Positions 5,906 to 12,218 of a stretch of 35,916 nt of DNA are shown here, piece after piece. The translations under genes were made by a program, and so were the position numbers. Numbering within the stretch: the first letter of the stretch is position 1; every line of letters starts with the position of its first letter. This DNA comes from Comamonadaceae bacterium (lineage in GTDB: Bacteria > Pseudomonadota > Gammaproteobacteria > Burkholderiales > Burkholderiaceae_C), in assembly GCA_014190675.1 (NCBI GenBank), contig BJGT01000020.1:1-35916 (forward strand), written 5' to 3'. The notes below the pieces were generated by a model. The model made no database searches and was not told the DNA's origin. It saw only the letters and a program-made list of their open reading frames with translations.

Positions 5906-6193
5906 TCAAAATCGATCTTGAAGAATGGTTTTAAAGTAGTTGTGCCAGATCTCTCTGGCGGTTTGTTGGGGATCATCAAGCAGGTTACGCCGGCGGTTGT
6001 CGTCGTAGGCTTGTCGCCTGAGCTCGTCAGAAAGCACCTCGTAGGCTTCTTGTACCGCTCGGAAACGGGCGGGCGCATCCGCAGCGTTGTTTCGGTCGGG
6101 GTGGTAAATCGCCGCTTGTTGGCGAAACGCTTTTCTGATGTCGGCCAGCGCGGCATCGCTACCCAAACGCAGGGCGGCGTAGTGGTCTTTCAT
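5906..6193 (-). CDS. Stand-alone J-domain protein (DnaJ-like, type III)
   Basis: A 95-residue protein that is almost only a J domain: MKDHYAALRLG at the start, helix II IRKAFRQQAAIYHPDRN with the HPD signature at residues 31-33 that stimulates Hsp70/DnaK ATPase, and FRAVQEAYEVLSDELRRQAY as helices III and IV. There is no Gly/Phe region, zinc finger or client-binding domain, so it is a type III co-chaperone that presumably recruits DnaK to a specific client. The tail (ARAREIW-like helix, then NYFKTILQDRF) may be the client contact. I chose ATG at 6193 because it sits at the domain border; an upstream GTG at 6289, overlapping the previous stop in a GTGA junction, would add a 32-residue Cys-rich leader (CGQPACPRC) and cannot be excluded. 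Confidence 0.85.
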   Translation of the reverse strand: MKDHYAALRLGSDAALADIRKAFRQQAAIYHPDRNNAADAPARFRAVQEAYEVLSDELRRQAYDDNRRRNLLDDPQQTAREIWHNYFKTILQDRF

Positions 6194-6285
6194 GGGCGGG
6201 CGGTGAGTCGCAGGGCCGGGAGCAAACAACAAACAGGCATGGTCTTGAGTATCGCATCTGGGGCAGGCGGGCTGGCCGCATGAAG

Positions 6286-7461
6286 TCACTGCGCCAGCGC
6301 CACCGCCTGGTCAACAAAGCGGTAAACCTCGCTGGGAATGATGCCATTGGGACCTTTGTCGGTCTTGTTGCGGAACTGGCCTAGACGCACCACCACCAGC
6401 TGCTTGGAGGGCACCACAATCACATACTGGCCCTGGTGCCCCTGCATCAGGTAGAAAGGATGTTGGTACTGCCAATCCAGCCATAGCGAATGGCCGTAGT
6501 AGGGCTTGAGGCCGGGTTTGCGCATGCGCTCGACAAAGGCTGGGTCAAGCAGGGTCTGGCCCTGCCAGCGGCCGTCTTGCAACAGCAGTTGGCCGAATTT
6601 TGCAAAGTCCCGGGCTGTGGCGAAGATGCAGCAGTAGGTGCGCTCGATGCCTCCCTGGGAGCCTTCGCGGTCTAGTGTGTAGATACCGTCGCGTAGCATG
6701 CCCAAGGGCTGCCACAGGCTGCGCGACAGGTGCGCGCTGATGGTCAGGTCTTTTTCTTTGGCATCCAAGGCCCGCTGCAGGTATACCCCCAGCAGTTGGG
6801 CGCTGCCACTGCTGTACTCGTAGGCACTGCCCGGCTCCCGCTCAAAACCCTGACCCAGCACCAGTTCACGGGCGTTCTTGCCAAAGTAGAGCTCGGTGGT
6901 GATGTTGATCGGCAGGTAGTAGTTCTCGGTCCAGTCGTGCCCTGAGGTCATGCTCGAGAGCTGGGCCAGGGTGGCCTTGGCAGCCCAGGCATTGGCGGCA
7001 TATTCAGGAAGCCGGGTGGTGATGGCTGAATCAAAACTGGCGATGATTCCCTGCTGTATCGCCATACCAACCTGCATCGTGGTAATGGTCTTGGCGACCG
7101 AGAATGCGTTGGTTCGGCTGCTTTGGTCGTAGGGCGCAAAGTACTGCTCGTGCAGCAGGGCGCCGTTGTGCAACACCAAAAAGCCGGCCGTGCCGTACTG
7201 CTTGAGGTAGGCCTGCATCTCGGGGGCCAGGGGCTGCTGGTTGTAGCGGGGGGCTTTCGGCCAGTCTTGCGCCGCCCCCGCGGCAATCAGGCGTTGCTCG
7301 AAGTTGTTGGCATCGTCAATGTGCGCAGTGGCATGGCCTTGCAGGTAAGTGGCGGCCAAAGCGCGCCAGATGTAGCCGTGCCCAGAGAGTTGCAAGCCCA
7401 GCGCGGCCAGCAGCACAGGGGCCAGCAGGCCCCAAGCCAGCCAACGCCAAATATTCGACAC
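6286..7461 (-). CDS. Serine hydrolase of the class C beta-lactamase family
   Basis: A 391-residue protein with an N-terminal hydrophobic segment (residues 7-25, LAWGLLAPVLLAALGLQL) that should anchor or export it. The catalytic Ser-x-x-Lys is S121-V-A-K124 in NAFSVAKTIT, the Tyr motif is in YEYSSGSAQLLG near residue 210, and the third box, normally HxG or KTG, is GHQGQ near residue 350. The family includes AmpC, D-aminopeptidases and esterases; the substrate here is unknown and the word lactamase should not be read as drug resistance. The GTG at 7461 is preferred because AAAGGGG precedes it; the frame also opens further upstream inside the TctC gene. It lies 34 bases downstream of that gene. 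Confidence 0.85.
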   Translation of the reverse strand: MSNIWRWLAWGLLAPVLLAALGLQLSGHGYIWRALAATYLQGHATAHIDDANNFEQRLIAAGAAQDWPKAPRYNQQPLAPEMQAYLKQYGTAGFLVLHNGALLHEQYFAPYDQSSRTNAFSVAKTITTMQVGMAIQQGIIASFDSAITTRLPEYAANAWAAKATLAQLSSMTSGHDWTENYYLPINITTELYFGKNARELVLGQGFEREPGSAYEYSSGSAQLLGVYLQRALDAKEKDLTISAHLSRSLWQPLGMLRDGIYTLDREGSQGGIERTYCCIFATARDFAKFGQLLLQDGRWQGQTLLDPAFVERMRKPGLKPYYGHSLWLDWQYQHPFYLMQGHQGQYVIVVPSKQLVVVRLGQFRNKTDKGPNGIIPSEVYRFVDQAVALAQ

Positions 7462-7495
7462 GGCGCTGCCCCTTTGGCTGTCAAAGACCTGGGGC

Positions 7496-8461
7496 TTACT
7501 CGGTTTCGATTTTGGCTTCTCGAATTGCCTTGGCCCATTTGATGGTTTCGGCAGCGGTGCGCTGGCCCAGCGCATCGGGCGAGGCCGGCGCGGTCTCAAA
7601 CCCCAGGGCCGAAAAACGCTCCAGCAAATCTTTGTCGACCGCCGCCGCGTTGGCCGCCCGGTTGAGTTTTTGGATCGCATCGGCCGGGGTTCCAGCGGGC
7701 GCGTAAATGGCAAAGAAGGCGATCAGCTCGTAGTCTTTGAGGCCCAGCGCCTCGTTGACGGTTGGCAGATCAGGCACGGCCTTGGAACGTTGGCTGGAGG
7801 TCACCGCCAACCCGCGCACCTTGCCACCCTTGACTTGCGGCAACATCACCGCAAAGTCGGCGGTGAACAGGTTAACCTGGCCAGCGATCAGGTCAGTCAT
7901 GGCGGCCGGGCCGCTTTTGTAAGGCACATAAGTCATCTGTATGCCCGCCATGCTGGAGAGCATTTCGGTCGATACCCGCTGCGAGGTGCTGGCGCTGGCA
8001 TAGGTCAGCACGGTGGGTTTGGCGCGGGCCAGTTCCGTGAGCTCGCGCAGGGTGCGCACCGGCACATCATTGTTGACCGCCACAATCAGCGGCACCGAGC
8101 CCATGTAGGCCACTGGTGCGAAGGCCGTGTCCTGGTCATAGGGTAGTTTTTTCATCAGGCTTTTCAGGGCAGCGTTGGTGCTGTTGGTTCCGATCAAAAT
8201 GGTGTAGCCGTCTGGCGTGGCTTTGGCCACCGCGTCGGCGCCCAACATGCCATTGACCCCGGCCTTGTTTTCCACCACCACGGCTTGGCCCAGTGTGTCG
8301 GACATTTTTTGGGCAAAGGCACGGCCAATCTGGTCGGTGGCGCTGCCGGGCGCAAAGGGGATGATGGCCTTGATCGGCTTGGTCGGGAAGTTTTGCCCTT
8401 GCACCGCGCAGGCGCCCAGGGCCAACAGCAGGGCCAGCAGATTTTTGATTTTGTGTGTCAT
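7496..8461 (-). CDS. Bug/TctC-family periplasmic substrate-binding protein
   Basis: A 321-residue protein with a Sec signal peptide (KIKNLLALLLALGACAVQGQ, cleavage near residue 22) and the hallmarks of the Bug family: FPTKPIKAIIPFAPGSATDQ at the mature start, then VVENKAGVNGMLGADAVAKA, DGYTILIGTNS and YVPYKSGPAAMTDLIAGQV. These proteins bind small carboxylates and hand them to TctAB permeases or to sensing systems; no permease genes are in this window, so it may be an orphan receptor, as is common in Burkholderiales. Its ATG overlaps the stop of the preceding AtuA-C gene in an ATGA junction and GGAGA precedes it. The link with AtuA suggests a ligand related to the AtuA pathway, by inference only. 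Confidence 0.9.
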   Translation of the reverse strand: MTHKIKNLLALLLALGACAVQGQNFPTKPIKAIIPFAPGSATDQIGRAFAQKMSDTLGQAVVVENKAGVNGMLGADAVAKATPDGYTILIGTNSTNAALKSLMKKLPYDQDTAFAPVAYMGSVPLIVAVNNDVPVRTLRELTELARAKPTVLTYASASTSQRVSTEMLSSMAGIQMTYVPYKSGPAAMTDLIAGQVNLFTADFAVMLPQVKGGKVRGLAVTSSQRSKAVPDLPTVNEALGLKDYELIAFFAIYAPAGTPADAIQKLNRAANAAAVDKDLLERFSALGFETAPASPDALGQRTAAETIKWAKAIREAKIETE

Positions 8462-8820
8462 GGTGTCTCCATCGGGTTGTACAAATTGTCAGGTCGGGTC
8501 GGCTCAATGCGCATGCCCAGCAGCATGGCGCTCAGGCACTTGCCATGGGCATCAAGCGCCAGCGATCGGGTGACCCCGCCGCCCAAAGCGTCGTGCAACA
8601 CAAAGTGCAGGGCGCCCAGATGCGCCAGCTCGTAGCGCTCCACCGCGCCGTGAACGATGGCGCACAAGTGTAGGCGCACCCGCTGCGCGGTGAGCGCCTG
8701 CTCGATCAGAGCGAAATCCTTCAGGCGGTACACGATCACCGACAGCGTGGCACGGCAGCCTTTGTCACCGCTACGGGCGTGGGCAATGTCGCGCAGCAGC
8801 ACAGATTTTGGGCGGCTCAT
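8458..8820 (-). CDS. AtuA C-terminal-domain protein, small subunit
   Basis: A 120-residue protein that corresponds to the separate small domain found at the C-terminus of AtuA-type proteins. The start LLRDIAHARSGDKGCRATLS carries the conserved ARSGDKG signature, and the middle has a YELAHLGALHFVLHDALGGG stretch, both typical of this domain. In some bacteria it is fused to AtuA; here it is a distinct gene that overlaps the upstream atuA gene by four bases (8817-8820) and the downstream TctC gene by four bases (8458-8461). Translational coupling on both sides implies that it forms a complex with AtuA in fixed ratio. Its biochemical role in the family is not established. Confidence 0.85.
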   Translation of the reverse strand: MSRPKSVLLRDIAHARSGDKGCRATLSVIVYRLKDFALIEQALTAQRVRLHLCAIVHGAVERYELAHLGALHFVLHDALGGGVTRSLALDAHGKCLSAMLLGMRIEPTRPDNLYNPMETP

Positions 8821-10196
8821 GGCCCTGGCCCTGCGCCAAGGAGCTCAATCCGGGTGCTGACCCATTCACGCGGGATGAGTACCGAGGCCACTGCGATCAC
8901 CTCCTTGACCGAGCGGGTAGCGCCGCCGCCGCCGGCCGGGCCGTTGAGGTAGAGCGCCTCGACTTCATGGGCTACTGCCTGTGCCTGTTGCTCAGTGGCC
9001 ACGCGCAGGGCAACCCTGGCTCGCACCTCGGTCGGCTCTGGCCGGCGCGGGTGCAAGGCTTGTTGCACCGGGCCGCTCAGGGCGTTGAGGCCAATCAGCT
9101 CAAAGCGGCTGTCAAAGTCGCCCAGACCGGCATCGTCCAGGCGCTCGCGCACCAGCTCGAGTGCCAGCTGTCCACGGTCCTGCGCGCCCGGCCCAGCATA
9201 AGAAATTTGGCCCTCGCCGATAAAGCCATCGCGGTAACCCACGCTGACCTTGAGGGTCTGGGGCCTGGCCCGCCCGTCCCCCCCGCTCACCCGCACTCGG
9301 TCTGGGCCGGCTGGCTCAAAGCGCACTGCGGAAAAGTCGGCCACCACATCGGGCTGCAGGTAAAGTGACGGATCATCAATCTCATAAAGCAGCTGCTCGG
9401 TGCAGGTGGCGACGCTAACGCAGCCGCCCGAGCCCGCCACCTTGGTGATCACGGCATCGCCACTGGCCTGAACTTCAGCCAGGGGAAAACCCAAGCGCCC
9501 CAGCTTGGGCACATCTTTGAAACCCGGATCAGCAAAATAGCCCCCGGTGATTTGCCCGGCGCACTCCAGCAAATGCCCCACCAGCACACCACGGCCCAGG
9601 CGTTGCCAATCGTCCAAACGCCAGCCGAAGTGGTGTATGAGCGGCGCCAGAAAAAGCGCCGGGTCGGCAACCCGGCCGGTAATGATCACCTGCGCCTTGG
9701 TACGAAGTGCAGGCAACAGGGCCTCAGCGCCCAGGTAGACATTGGCCGACAGGGCGCGCGGCAGCAGGTCTGCCAGAGCTGCCGATGACTCAAGTACCGC
9801 CAGACCTTGCCCGCGGTTGCGCAAGACCTCCAGCACATCATCACCGAGCAACACAGCCACCTGCACCTGGGGCAGCCCAAGCTCAGCGGCGATCCGCAGC
9901 ACCTCATGGCCCGCCTGCAGCGGGTTGGCTGCTCCCATGTTGCTGATGATCCGAACACCCTGGCTCAAACAGGGCGCCAGTACCGCTCGCATGCGTTGCG
10001 CCAACAGCGGGTCAAAGCCGAGCATCGGATGCCGGCTGCGCTCGAGTTGCGCCAGGGCAATGGTGCGCTCGGCCAGACATTCAAACACCAGGTAATCAAG
10101 CTCCCCTTGTTGCGCCAGCTCGCGGGCCGGGGCGATGCGATCGCCCGCAAAGCCAGCGCCCGCGCCTATGCGCAGCAGAGTTTTTTTGGGCGTCAT
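8817..10196 (-). CDS. atuA: AtuA-family protein (DUF1446)
   Basis: A 459-residue protein of the AtuA family, named for acyclic terpene utilisation in Pseudomonas. Visible hallmarks are the start LLRIGAGAGFAGDRIAPARE, DYLVFECLAERTIALAQLER, the NMGAANPLQAG turn near residue 88, VIITGRVADPALFLAPLIHH near residue 170, and the Gly-rich KVAGSGGCVSVATCTEQLLYE near residue 250. It lacks the C-terminal domain, which is supplied by the next gene. Whether terpenes are really the substrate is doubtful: the citronellol carboxylase and dehydrogenase genes of the classical atu cluster are absent here. It is the first gene of a long minus-strand run and lies back to back with the deacetylase at 10321. No ribosome-binding site is evident. 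Confidence 0.88.
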   Translation of the reverse strand: MTPKKTLLRIGAGAGFAGDRIAPARELAQQGELDYLVFECLAERTIALAQLERSRHPMLGFDPLLAQRMRAVLAPCLSQGVRIISNMGAANPLQAGHEVLRIAAELGLPQVQVAVLLGDDVLEVLRNRGQGLAVLESSAALADLLPRALSANVYLGAEALLPALRTKAQVIITGRVADPALFLAPLIHHFGWRLDDWQRLGRGVLVGHLLECAGQITGGYFADPGFKDVPKLGRLGFPLAEVQASGDAVITKVAGSGGCVSVATCTEQLLYEIDDPSLYLQPDVVADFSAVRFEPAGPDRVRVSGGDGRARPQTLKVSVGYRDGFIGEGQISYAGPGAQDRGQLALELVRERLDDAGLGDFDSRFELIGLNALSGPVQQALHPRRPEPTEVRARVALRVATEQQAQAVAHEVEALYLNGPAGGGGATRSVKEVIAVASVLIPREWVSTRIELLGAGPGP

Positions 10197-10218
10197 GGAG
10201 GGCTTTTGTTCTTCATCA

Positions 10219-10237
10219 CAGCAACCGGGTGTTGCTG
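10219..10237. promoter_or_regulatory. Inverted repeat between atuA and the deacetylase gene
   Basis: The sequence CAGCAAC-CGGGT-GTTGCTG forms a 7-bp inverted repeat with a 5-base spacer, 22 bases upstream of the atuA start, in the 124-bp divergent region. A TATACT element at 10274-10279 could be the -10 box of the rightward gene, with no good -35 box. The repeat may be an operator for a dimeric regulator or a hairpin in the atuA leader. Confidence 0.35.
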
Positions 10238-10320
10238 CAGTTTAATAAACCGTGGCGCGGTTTCCCCCAAATCTATACTCCGCACACTCCCGTCGCTCTC
10301 CGCAAGCCCAGCATCTTCAC

Positions 10321-11271
10321 ATGTCCGCCCAGTATCTTGGCCCCCTGCCTACACACGGGCGGTTTGACTACTGCAGCATCGAGCAACGGGCCTCTTACCG
10401 TTGGCCCAATGGTGCTGGCTTGGCGGTGTACCTGGGCTTTAATGTCGAACACTTTGCGTTTGGCCAGGGGCTGGGCGCCTGCATCGGGCCGGCATCACCG
10501 CCACCCGACGTGCTGAACTACGCTTGGCGCGAATACGGTAACCGCGTAGGCGCCTGGCGCTGCTTGGAACTGTTTGACACCCTCGGACTGCCGACCGGCG
10601 CATTGATCAATACTGCGCTGTATGAACACTGCCCGGAGTTGGTGGCGGCCCTGGTGGCGCGTGGCGACGAGTTGATTGGCCACGGCCACAGCAATGCCGA
10701 GCGGCAGGGCAGTCTGGGCGAAGTGGCCGAGCGTGAGTTGCTGGTTCATTGCCGTAATCGCATGCTGGCCCACGGCCATGCGGCGCCCCAAGGCTGGCTA
10801 TCGCCCTGGATTTCCGAGACCACGCTAACCCCCGATTTGCTGGCCGAGACGGGTTACCGCTACACCCTGAACTGGTGCCATGACGACCAGCCGCTGCCCA
10901 TGCGCACCCGCAACGGCCAGGCGCTCTGGACTGTGCCCTACCCGCAGGAACTCAATGACATACCGATGATCATGGCGCGGCAAATGGACGCCAAGGATTT
11001 TTGCCAAATGATCGTCGACAACTTTGACGAGATGCTGCTGCAAGCCCGCCAACAGCCGCTGGTGATGGGCATTGCGCTACACCCCTACCTGATGGGGCAG
11101 CCCTACCGGCTGCGCCACTTGCGAGCAGCCTTGGAGCACCTGTGCCGGGCGCGGGACCTCGGACAGGTCTGGTTCACCACGCCAGGCGCCATATGCGCTC
11201 ATGCGGACCGGGCTTTGGCCCAAGCGGGGCTTATTAGGCCGGCTGGGCAAAGCCAGGCTCGCCTCGGTTAA
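10321..11271 (+). CDS. PuuE/NodB-like polysaccharide deacetylase family protein
   Basis: A 316-residue cytoplasmic protein of the NodB-fold superfamily, most like the PuuE-type branch (allantoinase-like and related amidohydrolases). The strand that carries the metal-binding Asp-Asp in true deacetylases reads AVYLGFNVEHFAF here, so the Asp pair is missing, as in PuuE. The His motif GDELIGHGHSNAERQG near residue 120 and the late LVMGIALHPYLMGQPYRL fit the family. I start at ATG 10321 because SAQYLGPLPTHGRFDYC aligns with the usual beginning; the frame is open further upstream. It is divergent from atuA and ends 38 bases before psiE. A role in hydrolysing a cyclic amide or ureide is plausible; the substrate is unknown. 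Confidence 0.8.
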   Translation: MSAQYLGPLPTHGRFDYCSIEQRASYRWPNGAGLAVYLGFNVEHFAFGQGLGACIGPASPPPDVLNYAWREYGNRVGAWRCLELFDTLGLPTGALINTALYEHCPELVAALVARGDELIGHGHSNAERQGSLGEVAERELLVHCRNRMLAHGHAAPQGWLSPWISETTLTPDLLAETGYRYTLNWCHDDQPLPMRTRNGQALWTVPYPQELNDIPMIMARQMDAKDFCQMIVDNFDEMLLQARQQPLVMGIALHPYLMGQPYRLRHLRAALEHLCRARDLGQVWFTTPGAICAHADRALAQAGLIRPAGQSQARLG

Positions 11272-11274
11272 AGT

Positions 11275-11289
11275 CCGAACTTAGTTCGG
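11275..11289. promoter_or_regulatory. Short palindrome before psiE
   Basis: CCGAACT-T-AGTTCGG is a 7-bp inverted repeat around one central base. It lies 3 bases after the deacetylase stop codon and about 20 bases before the psiE start. It could be an operator or the stem of a short hairpin; there is no run of T after it, so it is not a classical terminator. Confidence 0.35.
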
Positions 11290-11309
11290 CTGGTTACAAG
11301 GTAGGGTTC

Positions 11310-11705
11310 ATGAAAGTTTACGAATTCATCGTCGGCATAGAAAAAGCCATCCTGGTGTTGATCGCCGGCTTCACTGTTTATGCTGTGGGCCTGGAGATGT
11401 TCATCATTGTCTTGGCGCGCTCCGTCAAGCTCACGGACCTGCTGCTGCTCTTCATTTACGCAGAGGTTCTTGGCATGGTGGCGGGCTTTTACAAGAACCG
11501 CCGCATTCCTATCACCATCCCGATTTTTATTGCCGTCACGGCGCTGTGCCGGCTGATTATTTTGCAGGGCAAAGAGACCAATGCGGTCAATCTGATTTAC
11601 GAGAGCGGCGCTGTCTTGCTGCTGGCAGTCGCCGCCTTGGTGATCCGCTGGAACCTGATCAAACTCAATAGCCCACCCGGTGCGCCGGAGCAGGACGAGT
11701 TATAG
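11310..11705 (+). CDS. psiE: PsiE-family inner membrane protein
   Basis: A 131-residue protein with four predicted membrane helices: about residues 10-32 (IEKAILVLIAGFTVYAVGLE), 43-62 (LLLLFIYAEVLGMVAGFY), 68-86 (ITIPIFIAVTALCRLIIL) and 95-113 (YESGAVLLLAVAALVIRW). The Tyr-Ala-Glu-Val-Leu in helix 2 and the NRRIPITIPIFIAVTALCR loop and helix are characteristic of PsiE, named in E. coli as phosphate-starvation-inducible. The molecular function is not known. AAGGTAGGG precedes the ATG. I see no clear Pho box upstream, so regulation by phosphate is not supported here. The next gene follows after 46 bases on the same strand. Confidence 0.87.
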   Translation: MKVYEFIVGIEKAILVLIAGFTVYAVGLEMFIIVLARSVKLTDLLLLFIYAEVLGMVAGFYKNRRIPITIPIFIAVTALCRLIILQGKETNAVNLIYESGAVLLLAVAALVIRWNLIKLNSPPGAPEQDEL

Positions 11706-11751
11706 CGGTCCCGCGCTTTAATTCTGCGTATTTTTTAAAGAGAGCAAACCT

Positions 11752-12192
11752 ATGTCGTCGGTCAAAGCCTGCCTGGATAAAAAATCCGGCCAATTGTTTT
11801 CCCTGAGCTCCACCGATCAGGTGCACCAGGCACTCGAATTGATGCGCTCAAACCGGGTGCGCTCGGTGTTGGTGATAGACGATGGCACCCTGGTGGGCGT
11901 CGTCACCCAGGGTGACTGCGCCATCAAGGTGCTGTTGCCGGGGCTCAATGCACGGCAAACCCGACTGGCCGAAATCATGACCCCAGCGCCAGTCACCGTT
12001 GCCATCACCGACAGCCTGCAGTCCTGCATGGGCATCATGACCACCCGCAACATCCGCCATTTGCCGGTGCTGACCAAAGGCAAAGTGGTCGGTATGGTGT
12101 CAATTGGCGACATTGTCAAAGACATCATGAGCCAGCAGGGCGACCAAATCAAGCAGCTTGAAACTTTTATAAAAGGTCATGGCGTGGCTTGA
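11752..12192 (+). CDS. Two-CBS-domain protein
   Basis: A 146-residue cytoplasmic protein made of a CBS pair. The first CBS unit spans about residues 8-65 (STDQVHQALELMRSNRVRSV, then DDGTLVGVVTQGDCAIKVL), and the second about 76-135 (MTPAPVTVAITDSLQSCMGI, then RHLPVLTKGKVVGMVSIGDI). CBS pairs bind adenine nucleotides and act as energy or ligand sensors; stand-alone proteins like this one regulate partners that cannot be named from sequence. An AGAGAG element stands before the ATG. It lies between psiE and uup on the same strand, and its stop codon overlaps a possible TTG start of the uup frame. Confidence 0.88.
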   Translation: MSSVKACLDKKSGQLFSLSSTDQVHQALELMRSNRVRSVLVIDDGTLVGVVTQGDCAIKVLLPGLNARQTRLAEIMTPAPVTVAITDSLQSCMGIMTTRNIRHLPVLTKGKVVGMVSIGDIVKDIMSQQGDQIKQLETFIKGHGVA

Positions 12193-12218
12193 AACTGCCG
12201 GTAGATAATCCCGGCCTC

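Noticed and set aside
6194-6289. Cys-rich leader (CGQPACPRC) as a zinc-binding N-terminus of the J-domain protein
   Set aside because: The GTG start overlaps the upstream stop, but the J domain begins at the ATG at 6193 as in other minimal J proteins; it is noted as an alternative only.
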